Origin: Rhodospirillales bacterium
GTDB lineage: Bacteria; Pseudomonadota; Alphaproteobacteria; Micavibrionales; Micavibrionaceae
Direction of reading: 5' to 3'
Length of the DNA stretch: 64,000 nucleotides
Assembly: GCA_020638285.1 (NCBI GenBank)
Contig: JACKIV010000003.1
Location: 251,468-315,467, forward strand
Positions 46,001 through 54,784 of the stretch are shown in pieces; the stretch's first letter is position 1, and each line of letters opens with the position of its first letter. Position numbers and translations under genes: made by a program. The notes under the pieces were generated by a model. That model had not been told where the DNA came from and made no database searches. It saw only the letters and a program-made list of their open reading frames with translations.

Positions 46001-49000
46001 GTAATGGTTGCACGGATTCGATATGCGCCCCCCTCTTGCGGTGTGAAAGCGCAAGACACAGGCTCGGTCGCGGAAGAGATCAGAGTGCAGCGGAACGCTT
46101 CTGCCCACTCTGTTGTTGTTTCATTCAGATAAGCGTTTCCGGCTCCCTTGACTTTGGCAACGTTGACCACCTCGTGCTCAATAAGAGCCTCTATGGGAAC
46201 GTCGGAGAGCGGCGCTCCGTGAGCGTTGACAACAATCGTCTCCAGAGCAACATTTTTCTCCGTTTCATAAATCCATTGTGGGGAGCGGATTCCGACCATG
46301 CGGTCCACGCCGGCGTAATCCGCTTTGGCGACTGCGGCCACGGATTTTCCCCGGTCGTCTTGCACGGCGCCTTCGACGGACAGGGTGCCGTAGACGATTT
46401 TTTCCTCGGGGAGGACAAGGGTTTCCTTCCACTGGCCCAGATCATCCAAAATGGCATCCTTTTGAAGAATCTGGATAGCGCCCGAATCCCCGTCAAAACT
46501 GTCGAAGACAAAATTTTTCGCCAAAGGTGTTTCAGGCACAAAGGGTCGTGCGCGTAATTCCACAGTCAGGCGGGCTGCGGAATCCGGATATGGGCCGCCT
46601 GAATGAAGTTTTGCTCCGATGTTCATCTCCATGGTTTCGCCGGGTTGGAAATGGGTGCCGGAGATTTCGCTTGTGACTCGAAAGGGCGCGGGGGTGAAAT
46701 CACTGACCAGAACGCGAAGAGGATACAGGGTGTATAAATCCGGATCCGAAGTGTCTTCCTCTGAGTCTCCGATAGTGTTATCGGCAATTCGGGCCCGTTG
46801 GGCGGCTTGTCCGTCGGAGGAAGAATCGACGGTCAAAAGAAAGTCATACCATCCGACGGGGGCCGTTTTTGGTACAGGAAACGTGCCTGAATAAGCGCCA
46901 AAAGAGGAGAGGTGAATATTCGGGATGTTGGCAACGCTGTTACCCATTGGATCACGGATGTCGAGCGTATAATGCAGCTTGGGTGGGGAAACGAGACTCC
47001 GGTTATCCTGTCCGCGAACGTAAATCTTGTAATGAATTGTATCTCCTGCCCGGTAGATTCCTTGCGCGGTCAGGCCCCATGCCTTGATATGGCGGTGTTG
47101 AGCGCGTGTGTCCGGGTAGACATCGCCATTCGAAATGCTCCACAGATCAACTGAAAATTCATTGGATACCGGCAAAATGGCAATGTCTTCGCCTCGCTCG
47201 GCGCGTAAAAAAAGACGTGTATCGGAATCCTGCCATTTTTTAACCCGTTCGCCTTGCGGATCAAGGATATCTGTGCCGGGCAAAACGGCCAGACCATCCG
47301 GCCCGGTCAGGGCGGATGTCCGAAGAATTCCGGGGGTAGCAAGCTCTGAAAGGGTTCCATCATAAAGGCCTACATTGACTCCGGACACAGGTTTTCCATT
47401 GCTCAGATCCGTAACCCAGGCGATGGATCGAAAATGTCCGAGTTTGAGATGGACTTGCCAGGGCGTGACTTGCGCAAAAAATCGGCGCTGATACTCCCCG
47501 TGATGCGTGATCGGCTGTGTTTCAAGAAAGCCGTATGCGGCTCCTGGTTTTCCATTCAAAAGATCCCGTATCCCGAAAGGGATGGCGAATTGAAGGTCTG
47601 GAACAACAGGGATGGTGCGGAGTGCGGTAAGGTTTGCCTCGGATTCGTTTGCGGTTACGCGCTGGTAGTTGAGTGTAACTGTCTCAAGGTTGTTGACATA
47701 GAGCGGCACTTCGCTGTCCGTGTTTTTTTCCAGAACGGCAGCGCGGTGGATGATTTCAAAATTGGGTCTGCGGTGATCCGTCGCAAAATTCAAATTCAGG
47801 GGGTCTTTCAAAGGACGTCCGAATTCATCGACGATGCCTTCGTCAGGGTATTTTCCATTAAGGCGCTGAAACCACGTAAAAATCCCTTTCGGATAGGGCT
47901 TTGATTTAAGGGTATAGTCCTGTGCGGCTTTGAGCCAGACCGGCAGGTTCACGAGATAAAGCGAGCCTTTGGCGTGGGGCTCCCTCAGACGCGACCAGTC
48001 CTGAGGGGCCCAGATAGAAGAGTCATCCCCTTCTTTGCTCCCGAGTTTTGGCGTGAAAACAAGCTTGTTTTTTAAAGCTGAACGCAGGACCGGGCTTGAA
48101 AACGCCAGAGAAACGGGAGCCATCGGATCGCATCGGTTCGCCGGAGCAGGAGAGGTGTCCGGGGCAACAAGAATAACATTCCCGGCGTTGTTCAGGCACT
48201 GGATGCCCAGAAACCGAAACTCCGGAAAGGTATCGAATGTCACGAAGGTTCGGTTTTCCGTTCCCGGCTGCGATCCCAGTGCAGAGACAAGGCCGGGCTC
48301 TATCCTGGCTGAAAAGGACGAATCAAGAGGCAAGGGCTTTGAAGGAAAGGCAATCCAGACCCGGCGTGCTTCTTCACCGGAAATGATGGTTTTCTGGTCG
48401 TCGCTGTGTCGTGAAAAGACCGTTTCGAAAGAAAACCATGATTTTTCTCCAGGAAGAGGGATCCAGACGGGGGGCTCCCTGTTCCCATCATCGGGGCGCA
48501 TGGATAGGGGGATATGTGTTTTCGGGGCCGTAACCGGAGAGAGGAAAACATGCGATTCGGCAGAGCTTTTTGAAACGGGCTGGTTAAAGACGAGTCTGAT
48601 TTCGGGGGATCCCGGTCCACGCCATGTCTTAAAGGAAGACCATTCTATGGAGGGTCTTTGGGTTGTAAAGCTGTATGTGGCGGGGGCTGAAAGCGTTCCA
48701 CCATCATCGGATGCCGCGATTTTTGTTCCGACTTCGACCTTGTAGGTTGTTGCGGGTTGAAGCCCCCCGGATTCGCTCAGGTTACAGGCCAGAGAGGATG
48801 AGCCAAGCCATCGCCACGCGCAGGTCAGGGCGGGCGTTATGGTGATTCCGACCTCTTCGGCGGTTCGGTCCATTCGCCCGAGCGGAACCACCGGGCGGCT
48901 GAATTCAATCACGATCTGGCGTGCATGAGGCACGTCCTCGCCTTCAGGCGTTACGCGCAAAATCTCAAGGGTGGCGGGGGGATTTGCAGCCCATGCCGGG

Positions 49001-49056
49001 GGGAGGACTCCAATTATAATCAGAAGAAAAAAAGGGAAAAACGAAAAAGAACGCAT
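43033..49056 (-). CDS. Bacterial alpha-2-macroglobulin (YfhM/ECAM type)
   Basis: 2007 residues from the ATG at 49056. Signal peptide FFPFFLLIIIGVLPPAWA, apparently cut by the ordinary peptidase (AWA/AN); no lipobox Cys is present, unlike the lipidated E. coli protein. It shows the series of MG domains, the bait/alpha-2-macroglobulin core (LTDSQGRAQIEFKVPDNLTGWHILALAVTPGDRMG) and an intact thioester motif CWEQ at 1490-1493 in the TED domain. Such proteins are thought to trap proteases that enter the periplasm, with pbpC next door to repair damaged wall. It diverges from pepA across 181 nt. Confidence 0.93.
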   Translation of the reverse strand: MRSFSFFPFFLLIIIGVLPPAWAANPPATLEILRVTPEGEDVPHARQIVIEFSRPVVPLGRMDRTAEEVGITITPALTCAWRWLGSSSLACNLSESGGLQPATTYKVEVGTKIAASDDGGTLSAPATYSFTTQRPSIEWSSFKTWRGPGSPEIRLVFNQPVSKSSAESHVFLSPVTAPKTHIPLSMRPDDGNREPPVWIPLPGEKSWFSFETVFSRHSDDQKTIISGEEARRVWIAFPSKPLPLDSSFSARIEPGLVSALGSQPGTENRTFVTFDTFPEFRFLGIQCLNNAGNVILVAPDTSPAPANRCDPMAPVSLAFSSPVLRSALKNKLVFTPKLGSKEGDDSSIWAPQDWSRLREPHAKGSLYLVNLPVWLKAAQDYTLKSKPYPKGIFTWFQRLNGKYPDEGIVDEFGRPLKDPLNLNFATDHRRPNFEIIHRAAVLEKNTDSEVPLYVNNLETVTLNYQRVTANESEANLTALRTIPVVPDLQFAIPFGIRDLLNGKPGAAYGFLETQPITHHGEYQRRFFAQVTPWQVHLKLGHFRSIAWVTDLSNGKPVSGVNVGLYDGTLSELATPGILRTSALTGPDGLAVLPGTDILDPQGERVKKWQDSDTRLFLRAERGEDIAILPVSNEFSVDLWSISNGDVYPDTRAQHRHIKAWGLTAQGIYRAGDTIHYKIYVRGQDNRSLVSPPKLHYTLDIRDPMGNSVANIPNIHLSSFGAYSGTFPVPKTAPVGWYDFLLTVDSSSDGQAAQRARIADNTIGDSEEDTSDPDLYTLYPLRVLVSDFTPAPFRVTSEISGTHFQPGETMEMNIGAKLHSGGPYPDSAARLTVELRARPFVPETPLAKNFVFDSFDGDSGAIQILQKDAILDDLGQWKETLVLPEEKIVYGTLSVEGAVQDDRGKSVAAVAKADYAGVDRMVGIRSPQWIYETEKNVALETIVVNAHGAPLSDVPIEALIEHEVVNVAKVKGAGNAYLNETTTEWAEAFRCTLISSATEPVSCAFTPQEGGAYRIRATITDTNKREHKTVLPFWVTGSDYVQWNEQTETALPIIPEKKTYGVGETARYLIKNPWPGAQALITVERYGVIDSFVKTLEGGAPIIEIPVKPDYLPGFYLSVMLFSPRVESPPPETGQIDLGKPAFRMGYVLVPVVDPYKEISVAVNADQPVYRPGETVRIALQATPRNAPETPQPMELAVAVLDESVFDLITGGRSAFDPYTGFNSLDGLDVQNYSLLTRLVGRQKFEKKGANPGGDGGTDIGMRNIFKFVSYWNPSLLTDSQGRAQIEFKVPDNLTGWHILALAVTPGDRMGLGEGTFKVNRPTELRPVMPNQVREGDVFQAGFSVMNRTDATRTIRMEIEASGDLKKGQSLKKTETLTLAPYKRASVFLPLETSLLPLERDHPEGRIAFRATAADSTDSDGLTYTLPVLKSRLPDVGALYGTTTQNHIRESIAFPADIHTDSGDLTLTLSPSVIGNLEGAFRYIRDYPYPCWEQLLTRAVMAAQYKTLKPWLNDHFTWKDSEKLPDEILARATEFQSPGGGMAYFVPQDTYADPYLSAYTALAFTWLRADGYAVPQDVETKLHAYLLTFLRKDVAPDFYQEGMSSTVRAVALEALARSGKIEKADIDRYRPHMPRMDLFGKAHFLMAALHFEGTDTLTHETAAAILSAGNETSGKLVFNQIYDDGYARILASPLRDNCAILSAFSVYEEKPKGKTLIGDKSFRLLRAITQSRGNRDHWNNTQENVFCLNAVADYAKANEAQSPDLHVKASLDAKPLGEASFSAFTDAPVSLIRPIDSQDPGRKTTLSLDRAGQGRLYYAARLRTAPKTPDLTEQNAGLDLRREYSVRKEGGWTLLGADESLKRGDTVRVDLYLSVPAARNFLVVDDPVPAGLEPVNRDLATASGVDASEGDFQAAGGSFWFRYTDWSEYGFSQWSFYHQELRHDSARFYADYLPPGHYHLSYVAQVIAEGHFAALPARAEEMYDPEVYGRSAGGILSVEPENSIPLKE

Positions 49057-49237
49057 CACAAGTGTCCTCAAGGAGAGTCTCCGGAAAATTCCTGCGGGAG
49101 CAATGATACAGACACAGGATTCAAAATGGAACAAAAAGAAAACAACGAATGCAAAATTTTCAGTCTTTATTTTTTTCGGTGCGCTGTTAGGCTTGAGGCG
49201 TGCTTCGTGATTCTTCGAACAAGGATACCCTTTTCCG

Positions 49238-50776
49238 ATGAAAATAAATTTTTCCAAGGCGTTGGCTCTAAAAACAGAGACGATCGTTTTTTTGATCGCG
49301 GCGGACAAGGCCTTATCCTCTCAGGCGCAGGCGTGGAATACGAAAAGCGGCGGGTTTCTGGCGCGAGTTTTGAAGACGCACGGAAAATTTTCCGGAGCAC
49401 ACGGACAGGTCCTTGTGAGAACGCTTCCCGATGGGGCAGGGGCGGTCAACGCCGTGTTTCTGGGCATCGGCACACCGGAAAAACTCACCACGCGGTCGAT
49501 TGAGATTCTGGGGGGAAAGCTTTTGGGGGCATTGGAAGGGGCAGGCATTGCTGCGGCCAGTGTGTTTCTTGAAGGCGATTGTGGAGCTTTTGCGCCTCCG
49601 GATGTGGCTACGCATCTGGCTGCAGGGGCCAAGCTTCAGGATTACCGTTTTGATCGGTATAAGAAAAATTCTTCTGCTTCCAGAGGGAAATCTTCTGTGC
49701 CCGAGACGCGGGTTCAAAAGATTTCGTTTGTTCTGGAAAAATCTGCTGTGGCTGAAAAGATGTGGTCTGGTCTTGATATTGCCACGGATGGGACCTTATA
49801 CGTTCGTGATCTGGTCAACGAGCCGCCCAATCGCCTGTATCCGGACAGTTTCGCCCGCCGCGTTCAGGGTGACCTGACGCCTTTGGGCGTTGAAGTTACG
49901 ATTTATGATGAGAAAAAACTGAAAACCATGGGGCATGCCGCGCATCTGGCCGTGGGCATGGGGTCGGATCATCCGCCGCGCCTTGTTGTTTTGCAATGGA
50001 ATGGTGCCGGGAAGGCGACCCAAAAGGCAGGAAAAGGACCGATCGTTTTTGTCGGCAAGGGTTTGACCTTTGACGCGGGTGGCCTCAATCTTAAGCCGAC
50101 GGGCGGAATTGAAGACATGAAACTGGACATGGCAGGGGCAGCGACGGTTGCCGGTCTGTTCATGGCTCTGGCGCGCCGCAAGGCCAGAGTGAACGCCATC
50201 GGGATTTTGGGTATGGCTGAAAATATGATTTCGGGGCATTCCTATCGGCCTTCTGACATTATCGATACTTTGTCGGGAAAGACGGTCGAGGTCGGGAATA
50301 CGGACGCCGAAGGACGTCTGGTTCTGGCCGATTGTCTGACCTATGCCCAGAAAAAATTCTCACCGCGCGCGATGATTGATCTGGCGACCTTGACCGGGGC
50401 GATGATGGTGGCTTTGGGCAATGAATATTGCGGGACGTTTGTCAATGACGATGCGTTGTGGAGTCAGATGGATGAGGCCGGGCGCGAATCGGGTGAGAAA
50501 ATCTGGCGGATGCCGCTGGACGAGGCATGGCGCAAGGAGGATGAGGGGACCATTTCCGATCTGGTCAATATCGGCGCGGGGCGTCCGAATGCCGGGGCTT
50601 GCACGGCTGCGGGGTTCTTGGAGCATTTCATTGAAGACGGAACGGTCTGGGCGCATATGGATATTGCGGGGGTGTCGTGGGTTAAATCCGCCCGGCCCAA
50701 CCTGTCCAAAGGCGGAACAGGGTATGGGGTGCGCTTGCTGGATCGTTTGGTCGCTGCGCATTTTGAGGGGAGATGA
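49238..50776 (+). CDS. pepA: Leucyl aminopeptidase (M17, PepA family)
   Basis: 512 residues. A cytosolic two-metal aminopeptidase. The C-terminal catalytic domain has GKGLTFDAGGLNLKP with the first metal-binding Lys and Asp, MKLDMAGAATVAGL, ENMISGHSYRPSDI, the hallmark NTDAEGRLVLADCL with the second set of metal ligands, and MIDLATLTGAM. The N-terminal macro-like domain is divergent, as in the family. AAGGA precedes the ATG. It diverges from the alpha-2-macroglobulin gene and converges with the helicase (17-nt gap). PepA homologues also bind DNA at cer/carAB in E. coli; nothing here shows that role. Confidence 0.95.
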   Translation: MKINFSKALALKTETIVFLIAADKALSSQAQAWNTKSGGFLARVLKTHGKFSGAHGQVLVRTLPDGAGAVNAVFLGIGTPEKLTTRSIEILGGKLLGALEGAGIAAASVFLEGDCGAFAPPDVATHLAAGAKLQDYRFDRYKKNSSASRGKSSVPETRVQKISFVLEKSAVAEKMWSGLDIATDGTLYVRDLVNEPPNRLYPDSFARRVQGDLTPLGVEVTIYDEKKLKTMGHAAHLAVGMGSDHPPRLVVLQWNGAGKATQKAGKGPIVFVGKGLTFDAGGLNLKPTGGIEDMKLDMAGAATVAGLFMALARRKARVNAIGILGMAENMISGHSYRPSDIIDTLSGKTVEVGNTDAEGRLVLADCLTYAQKKFSPRAMIDLATLTGAMMVALGNEYCGTFVNDDALWSQMDEAGRESGEKIWRMPLDEAWRKEDEGTISDLVNIGAGRPNAGACTAAGFLEHFIEDGTVWAHMDIAGVSWVKSARPNLSKGGTGYGVRLLDRLVAAHFEGR

Positions 50777-50793
50777 AAAGGAGGTCCTTCACG

Positions 50794-53025
50794 TTATTCC
50801 AGCTTTTCCACAAAGGAATCCAGAACCCGTTTCATTCCGTCCGAATCAAAGTTGATATCAAGCTTGTTGCCTTGAACGTGCACGACTGTTCCCGCGCCGA
50901 ATTTGTCGTGGTTAACCCGCGTTCCGGAAGAAAAAGCCGTCCCGGCTTTGCGGGAGATGTCCCGTGTGGTCGAGGGTGCTGACATTGGCTTTGGCGTGGC
51001 TCCGGAAGAGTCCCAGTGCGCGGATCGACCGGCGCCGTAAAGTCCTGATTCAGAACGAACATCAATGTGCTCTGCGGGAAGCTCTTCAAGAAACCGGGAG
51101 GGAATGGCGCTCGTCCAGTTTCCGTACATCTGACGGTTGGCCGCAAAGGAAATATGGGCCCGGCGGCGGGCGCGCGTGATGCCGACATAGGCCAGACGGC
51201 GTTCTTCTTCCAGCCCTGCCATGCCGTTTTCGTCCATGGTTCGCTGGGATGGAAACAGCCCGTCTTCCCAGCCCGTCAGGAAGGTTGCGTCGAATTCAAG
51301 CCCCTTGGCCGCGTGCAGAGTCATAATGCTGACCTGCCCCCCCTGTTGCGCCTGCTGATTTTCCAAAACAAGAGAGACGTGTTCCAGAAACTCGGCCAGA
51401 GATTCAAAGGCCCGCATCCCGGCCACAAGTTCCTTAAGATTTTCCACGCGCCCTGCGGCGTCCGGTGTTTTTTCTTTTTGCCAGAATCCCAGATAACCGG
51501 AGTCCTCCAGAACCATTCCGGCCAGATCCGAATGGTTCATGGTGCTCACCAAAGATCTCCAGCGTTCGAAATTTTCAAGCAGGTTGTGGATTGGACCGCG
51601 TGCGCGTTTGCTCAGATCCTCTGTTTCGCACAGGTTCAAGGCGGCCTCGTACAAACTCACGCCCGCACTCCGCGCATGAGCGTACAAGGCTTGAACGGTT
51701 GTGTCGCCAATGCCGCGTTTGGGGGTGTTGATGATGCGCTCCAGCGCCAGATCGTCGGCGGGCTGGGCAATCACGCGCAGATAGGCCAGCGCATCGCGGA
51801 TTTCCTGCCTTTCGTAAAATCTTAATCCACCGATCACGCGGTACGGCAGGCCCAGTTGAATAAATCGTTCTTCAAACTCACGAGTTTGAAATCCTGCGCG
51901 GACCAGAACGGCCATCTGGTCCAGATCCCATCCTTGTGCGCGCAACCGCTCCATTTCCTCGCCGACCCAGCGCGCTTCCGCCCCGCCGTCCCACAGGCCG
52001 CGTACGATGACTTTGTCGCCTGCCCCTGATTCGGACCAGAGAGTCTTCCCCAGGCGGCTTTTATTATGGGCAATCACGCCGCCCGCTGCATTCAGAATAT
52101 GACCTGTAGAGCGATAATTCTGTTCCAGCCGGATGATTTTTGCGCCGGGGAAGTCCTGCTCGAATTTCAATATGTTTCCAACTTCTGCGCCGCGCCAGCC
52201 ATAAATCGACTGATCGTCGTCGCCCACGCAGCAGATGTTCCCGCTGCCTCGTGCCAGAAGGCGCAGCCAGAGATATTGCGCTGCGTTGGTGTCCTGGTAT
52301 TCGTCAACGAGCAAGTATTTGAATTTATGGTGATACTGCTCCAGAACCGGAGCGTTTTTCGGGTCGCGCAGAAGGGTGATGACGTGCAGCAACAAATCCC
52401 CGAAATCACACGCATTCATGATCTTCAGGCGGGCCTGATAGGCGTGATACAAGGCTACGAGACGCCCATCGGCCATTTCTCCGCCGTCTTTGGGGCCTAG
52501 ATCGCCGGGGCGCAGGGCCTTATCTTTCCACAAGCTTATCACACCGGCCATGGCGCGCGGATTCCACTTTTTGGTGTCGATATTTTCCTGTTCCATCAGG
52601 GATTTTATCAATCTGACTTGGTCATCCGCATCCAGAATGGTGAAATCCTGAGAGAGGCCGACAAGTCCCGCATGCGCGCGGAGCATCCGGGCCGAAAGGG
52701 CGTGAAATGTTCCGAGCCACCAGCCCTCAACGGTCTGCCCACCCAAAAGGGCCGAGACGCGATGTTTCATTTCCTGCGCGGCCTTGTTGGTGAAGGTCAC
52801 GGCCAGAATCTGGGATGGCCAGGCCCGATTCGTGCGCAGGAGATGCGCCAACCGCGTTGTCAGAACCCGCGTTTTGCCCGTTCCCGCTCCGGCCAGCACA
52901 AGAACGGGACCGTCGAGGCTTTCCACGGCCTCGCGCTGCGGTGGATTGAGCCCGTCAAGATAAAGACAATCATCTGATCGCATTGTAGAATCGGGAGTCT
53001 GGTGTGGCATGGCAAGGAATGTCAT
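50794..53025 (-). CDS. UvrD/PcrA-type superfamily 1 DNA helicase
   Basis: 743 residues from an ATG at 53025 (53010 and 52983 are alternatives; no clear ribosome-binding site). 3'-5' SF1A helicase: Q motif LNPPQREAV, Walker A AGAGTGKTRVL, motif Ia TFTNKAAQEMKHRV, motif II DEYQDTN, motif III GDDDQSIYGWRGA, motif IV RLEQNYRST, motif V VSIMTLHAAKGLEF and motif VI RRLAYVGITRARR. The C-terminus (DKFGAGTVVHVQGNKLDINFD) is the tail seen in PcrA/UvrD. A role in repair and replication-fork clearing is expected. The gene is divergent from the type IVb pilus locus. Confidence 0.95.
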   Translation of the reverse strand: MTFLAMPHQTPDSTMRSDDCLYLDGLNPPQREAVESLDGPVLVLAGAGTGKTRVLTTRLAHLLRTNRAWPSQILAVTFTNKAAQEMKHRVSALLGGQTVEGWWLGTFHALSARMLRAHAGLVGLSQDFTILDADDQVRLIKSLMEQENIDTKKWNPRAMAGVISLWKDKALRPGDLGPKDGGEMADGRLVALYHAYQARLKIMNACDFGDLLLHVITLLRDPKNAPVLEQYHHKFKYLLVDEYQDTNAAQYLWLRLLARGSGNICCVGDDDQSIYGWRGAEVGNILKFEQDFPGAKIIRLEQNYRSTGHILNAAGGVIAHNKSRLGKTLWSESGAGDKVIVRGLWDGGAEARWVGEEMERLRAQGWDLDQMAVLVRAGFQTREFEERFIQLGLPYRVIGGLRFYERQEIRDALAYLRVIAQPADDLALERIINTPKRGIGDTTVQALYAHARSAGVSLYEAALNLCETEDLSKRARGPIHNLLENFERWRSLVSTMNHSDLAGMVLEDSGYLGFWQKEKTPDAAGRVENLKELVAGMRAFESLAEFLEHVSLVLENQQAQQGGQVSIMTLHAAKGLEFDATFLTGWEDGLFPSQRTMDENGMAGLEEERRLAYVGITRARRRAHISFAANRQMYGNWTSAIPSRFLEELPAEHIDVRSESGLYGAGRSAHWDSSGATPKPMSAPSTTRDISRKAGTAFSSGTRVNHDKFGAGTVVHVQGNKLDINFDSDGMKRVLDSFVEKLE

Positions 53026-53214
53026 AAGATTTTCAAGGCCCGAGGTGAGAACAAAAGAAGACCTTTTTACCCCAATCCATCTGAAAAGCGAAGCCTTTTT
53101 GATTCGATTTTCTGCGGGCTTTCCCGAAAAAAGCTTGCGCACTGGAAAATGTCTGGCATGATGCGTAAACGAAAGATTTGACTCTGTCCTTACCATCCGT
53201 ATAGGTTTCCTCCC

Positions 53215-53835
53215 ATGTATGTTGATGACAAATGGACCCCGGTCACAGGGGAAGAGCTTGCCGGTTTCCTGACCCAGATCGACCCGATTGATGGCAAGCA
53301 CAAGGTTTCTGCCCAAAGCACTCAGGTGCATTGGCGGATGATGCCGTTTTATGAGCAGGTTGCCTTGATCCGGGTTCACGATCCGAACTGGATCAATCCG
53401 CGCCTGAATGTTTATTATCTGACCGAGCAGGGGAATCTCTATCGACTGAACGGTTCTTCGCCGCCGATACATGAAGTGAATGCAAAGGCTCCGGTTCGAA
53501 TCACCGAAGAAAACGTCCTGGACTATCTCCGGTTTTTCTGCTTTTTCGTTCGTGGCGAGGAAGGCCCCTTTCTGGTGGCCGAGGATATCAACGATCCCTA
53601 TCTGCCCAGGGATGCTGACGAAAAAACCCGTACGGTTATTCAAAGCACCATTCATCCGGCCACGTATGAAGGGAAGAACGCTCAGGGCCATTTTCTGTGC
53701 GATGCGGTTGTCTATTACTCTAATGCTCTGTTTTTGGCCAATTTTGCGGTCCAGCCGGGCGGGATGATCGAAATGACGGATGACGAGCCGGTTGCGGCGG
53801 ATCTGACCTCCCGTGTCGATGCGCCGATTCAATGA
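53215..53835 (+). CDS. Uncharacterised protein at the head of the type IVb pilus locus
   Basis: 206 residues, apparently cytosolic, no signal peptide or membrane segment. The text is mixed alpha/beta (HWRMMPFYEQVALIRVHDPNW, LNVYYLTEQGNLYRLNGSSPP, LDYLRFFCFFVRGEEGPFLVAEDIND, then HPATYEGKNAQGHFLCDAVVYYSNALFLANFAV). No family recognised. It overlaps the ATG of a longer reading of the next gene (ATGA at 53832-53835) and runs in the same direction as the pilus genes, so it is probably cotranscribed with them. Confidence 0.6.
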   Translation: MYVDDKWTPVTGEELAGFLTQIDPIDGKHKVSAQSTQVHWRMMPFYEQVALIRVHDPNWINPRLNVYYLTEQGNLYRLNGSSPPIHEVNAKAPVRITEENVLDYLRFFCFFVRGEEGPFLVAEDINDPYLPRDADEKTRTVIQSTIHPATYEGKNAQGHFLCDAVVYYSNALFLANFAVQPGGMIEMTDDEPVAADLTSRVDAPIQ

Positions 53836-53861
53836 TTTTTTTCAGAGGGCGGCAGGTTCTC

Positions 53862-54566
53862 ATGCCTTCTTTCCGGTCCGAGCGCGGAAATATCCTGTTT
53901 ATGATTCTGGGGGCCATTATTTTGCTTGGCCTTTTGACCGTTGCCATGCGCCAGACGGCGCAGCCCGGCGGCTCTGGCGTGGATTCTGAAAAGCTAACCC
54001 TTCAGGCAACGCAGGTTCGAGCCTATGGGGCGGAGCTTGAGCATGCCGTTCAACTGGTTTTGCGCAATGGAATCAGCGAGTCCGATATCCGCTTTGCCCA
54101 TCCGGACGCAAGCAGCGACTATGGTGATATTACGGATACGCCTGCGCGTCAGATTTTTGATCCGAAGGGCGGGGCCGCCGAGTATCGCCGCCCGCCTGAT
54201 GGAATCAATGACGGGAGTGCGTGGGAATTTTATGGAGGCACGCAGCTTCCCGATGCGGGGAGCGAGAGGGCGGATCTGATCGCCGTTTTGCCGAAGGTAA
54301 CTCAAGGATTCTGTGAAAAAATAAATGCGATGAATGATCTGGAGGGACAACCTGCGGATGACGGTCCCTTGACTGCGGCGGGGGTTTCGCCGGGAGATTG
54401 TTTGAATGTAGGGCCGCTGGGGCGGTTTGACGATGGCCAGCAATTCTATGATCCGCCAAACACCACGGACGAGGCATCTTTTACCAGAAAACCGGCGCTT
54501 GAGGGGTGTGTTCAATGTGCAACGGATGGCGCCCGGCATTTTTATCACGTTATCTTGCCACGCTGA
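53862..54566 (+). CDS. Pilin-like (pseudopilin) membrane protein
   Basis: 234 residues from the ATG at 53862 (AGG upstream; an ATG at 53832 overlapping the previous stop is an alternative). The start reads RSERG-NILFMILGAIILLGLLTVAM: a basic leader ending in Gly followed by a hydrophobic helix, as in prepilins, but position 5 is Met rather than Glu. The C-terminal domain has several cysteines (GFCEKIN, SPGDCLN, LEGCVQCAT). Lack of Glu5 is known among some minor pseudopilins such as GspK. It could be a minor or tip pilin of the IVb pilus. There is no close family match I can name. Confidence 0.6.
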   Translation: MPSFRSERGNILFMILGAIILLGLLTVAMRQTAQPGGSGVDSEKLTLQATQVRAYGAELEHAVQLVLRNGISESDIRFAHPDASSDYGDITDTPARQIFDPKGGAAEYRRPPDGINDGSAWEFYGGTQLPDAGSERADLIAVLPKVTQGFCEKINAMNDLEGQPADDGPLTAAGVSPGDCLNVGPLGRFDDGQQFYDPPNTTDEASFTRKPALEGCVQCATDGARHFYHVILPR

Positions 54567-54784
54567 ATTTTCTTGTCCGCCTGAAGTTTGTAACTTATCC
54601 ACACGTTCCTGAAGGGAAAAAACTCTTTCCTGCTTGTTCCTCTGCACGCCCCCCCTCATCATGGAGTTCTGATTCGTCTGATCGACTGTCAGATCGTCCG
54701 GGGTGCTTCCGTCCGGATGTCTTTGGGTCTTGGCCCGTCCACACTTTCCGGTTTCAGGAAGACCATAGAGGGTTTGTAAGGCGC

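Noticed and set aside
50794..53832. A 1012-residue helicase with an N-terminal extension
   Set aside because: The first ~270 codons are the complement of the 53215 gene and have no family features; the helicase begins at about 53025.
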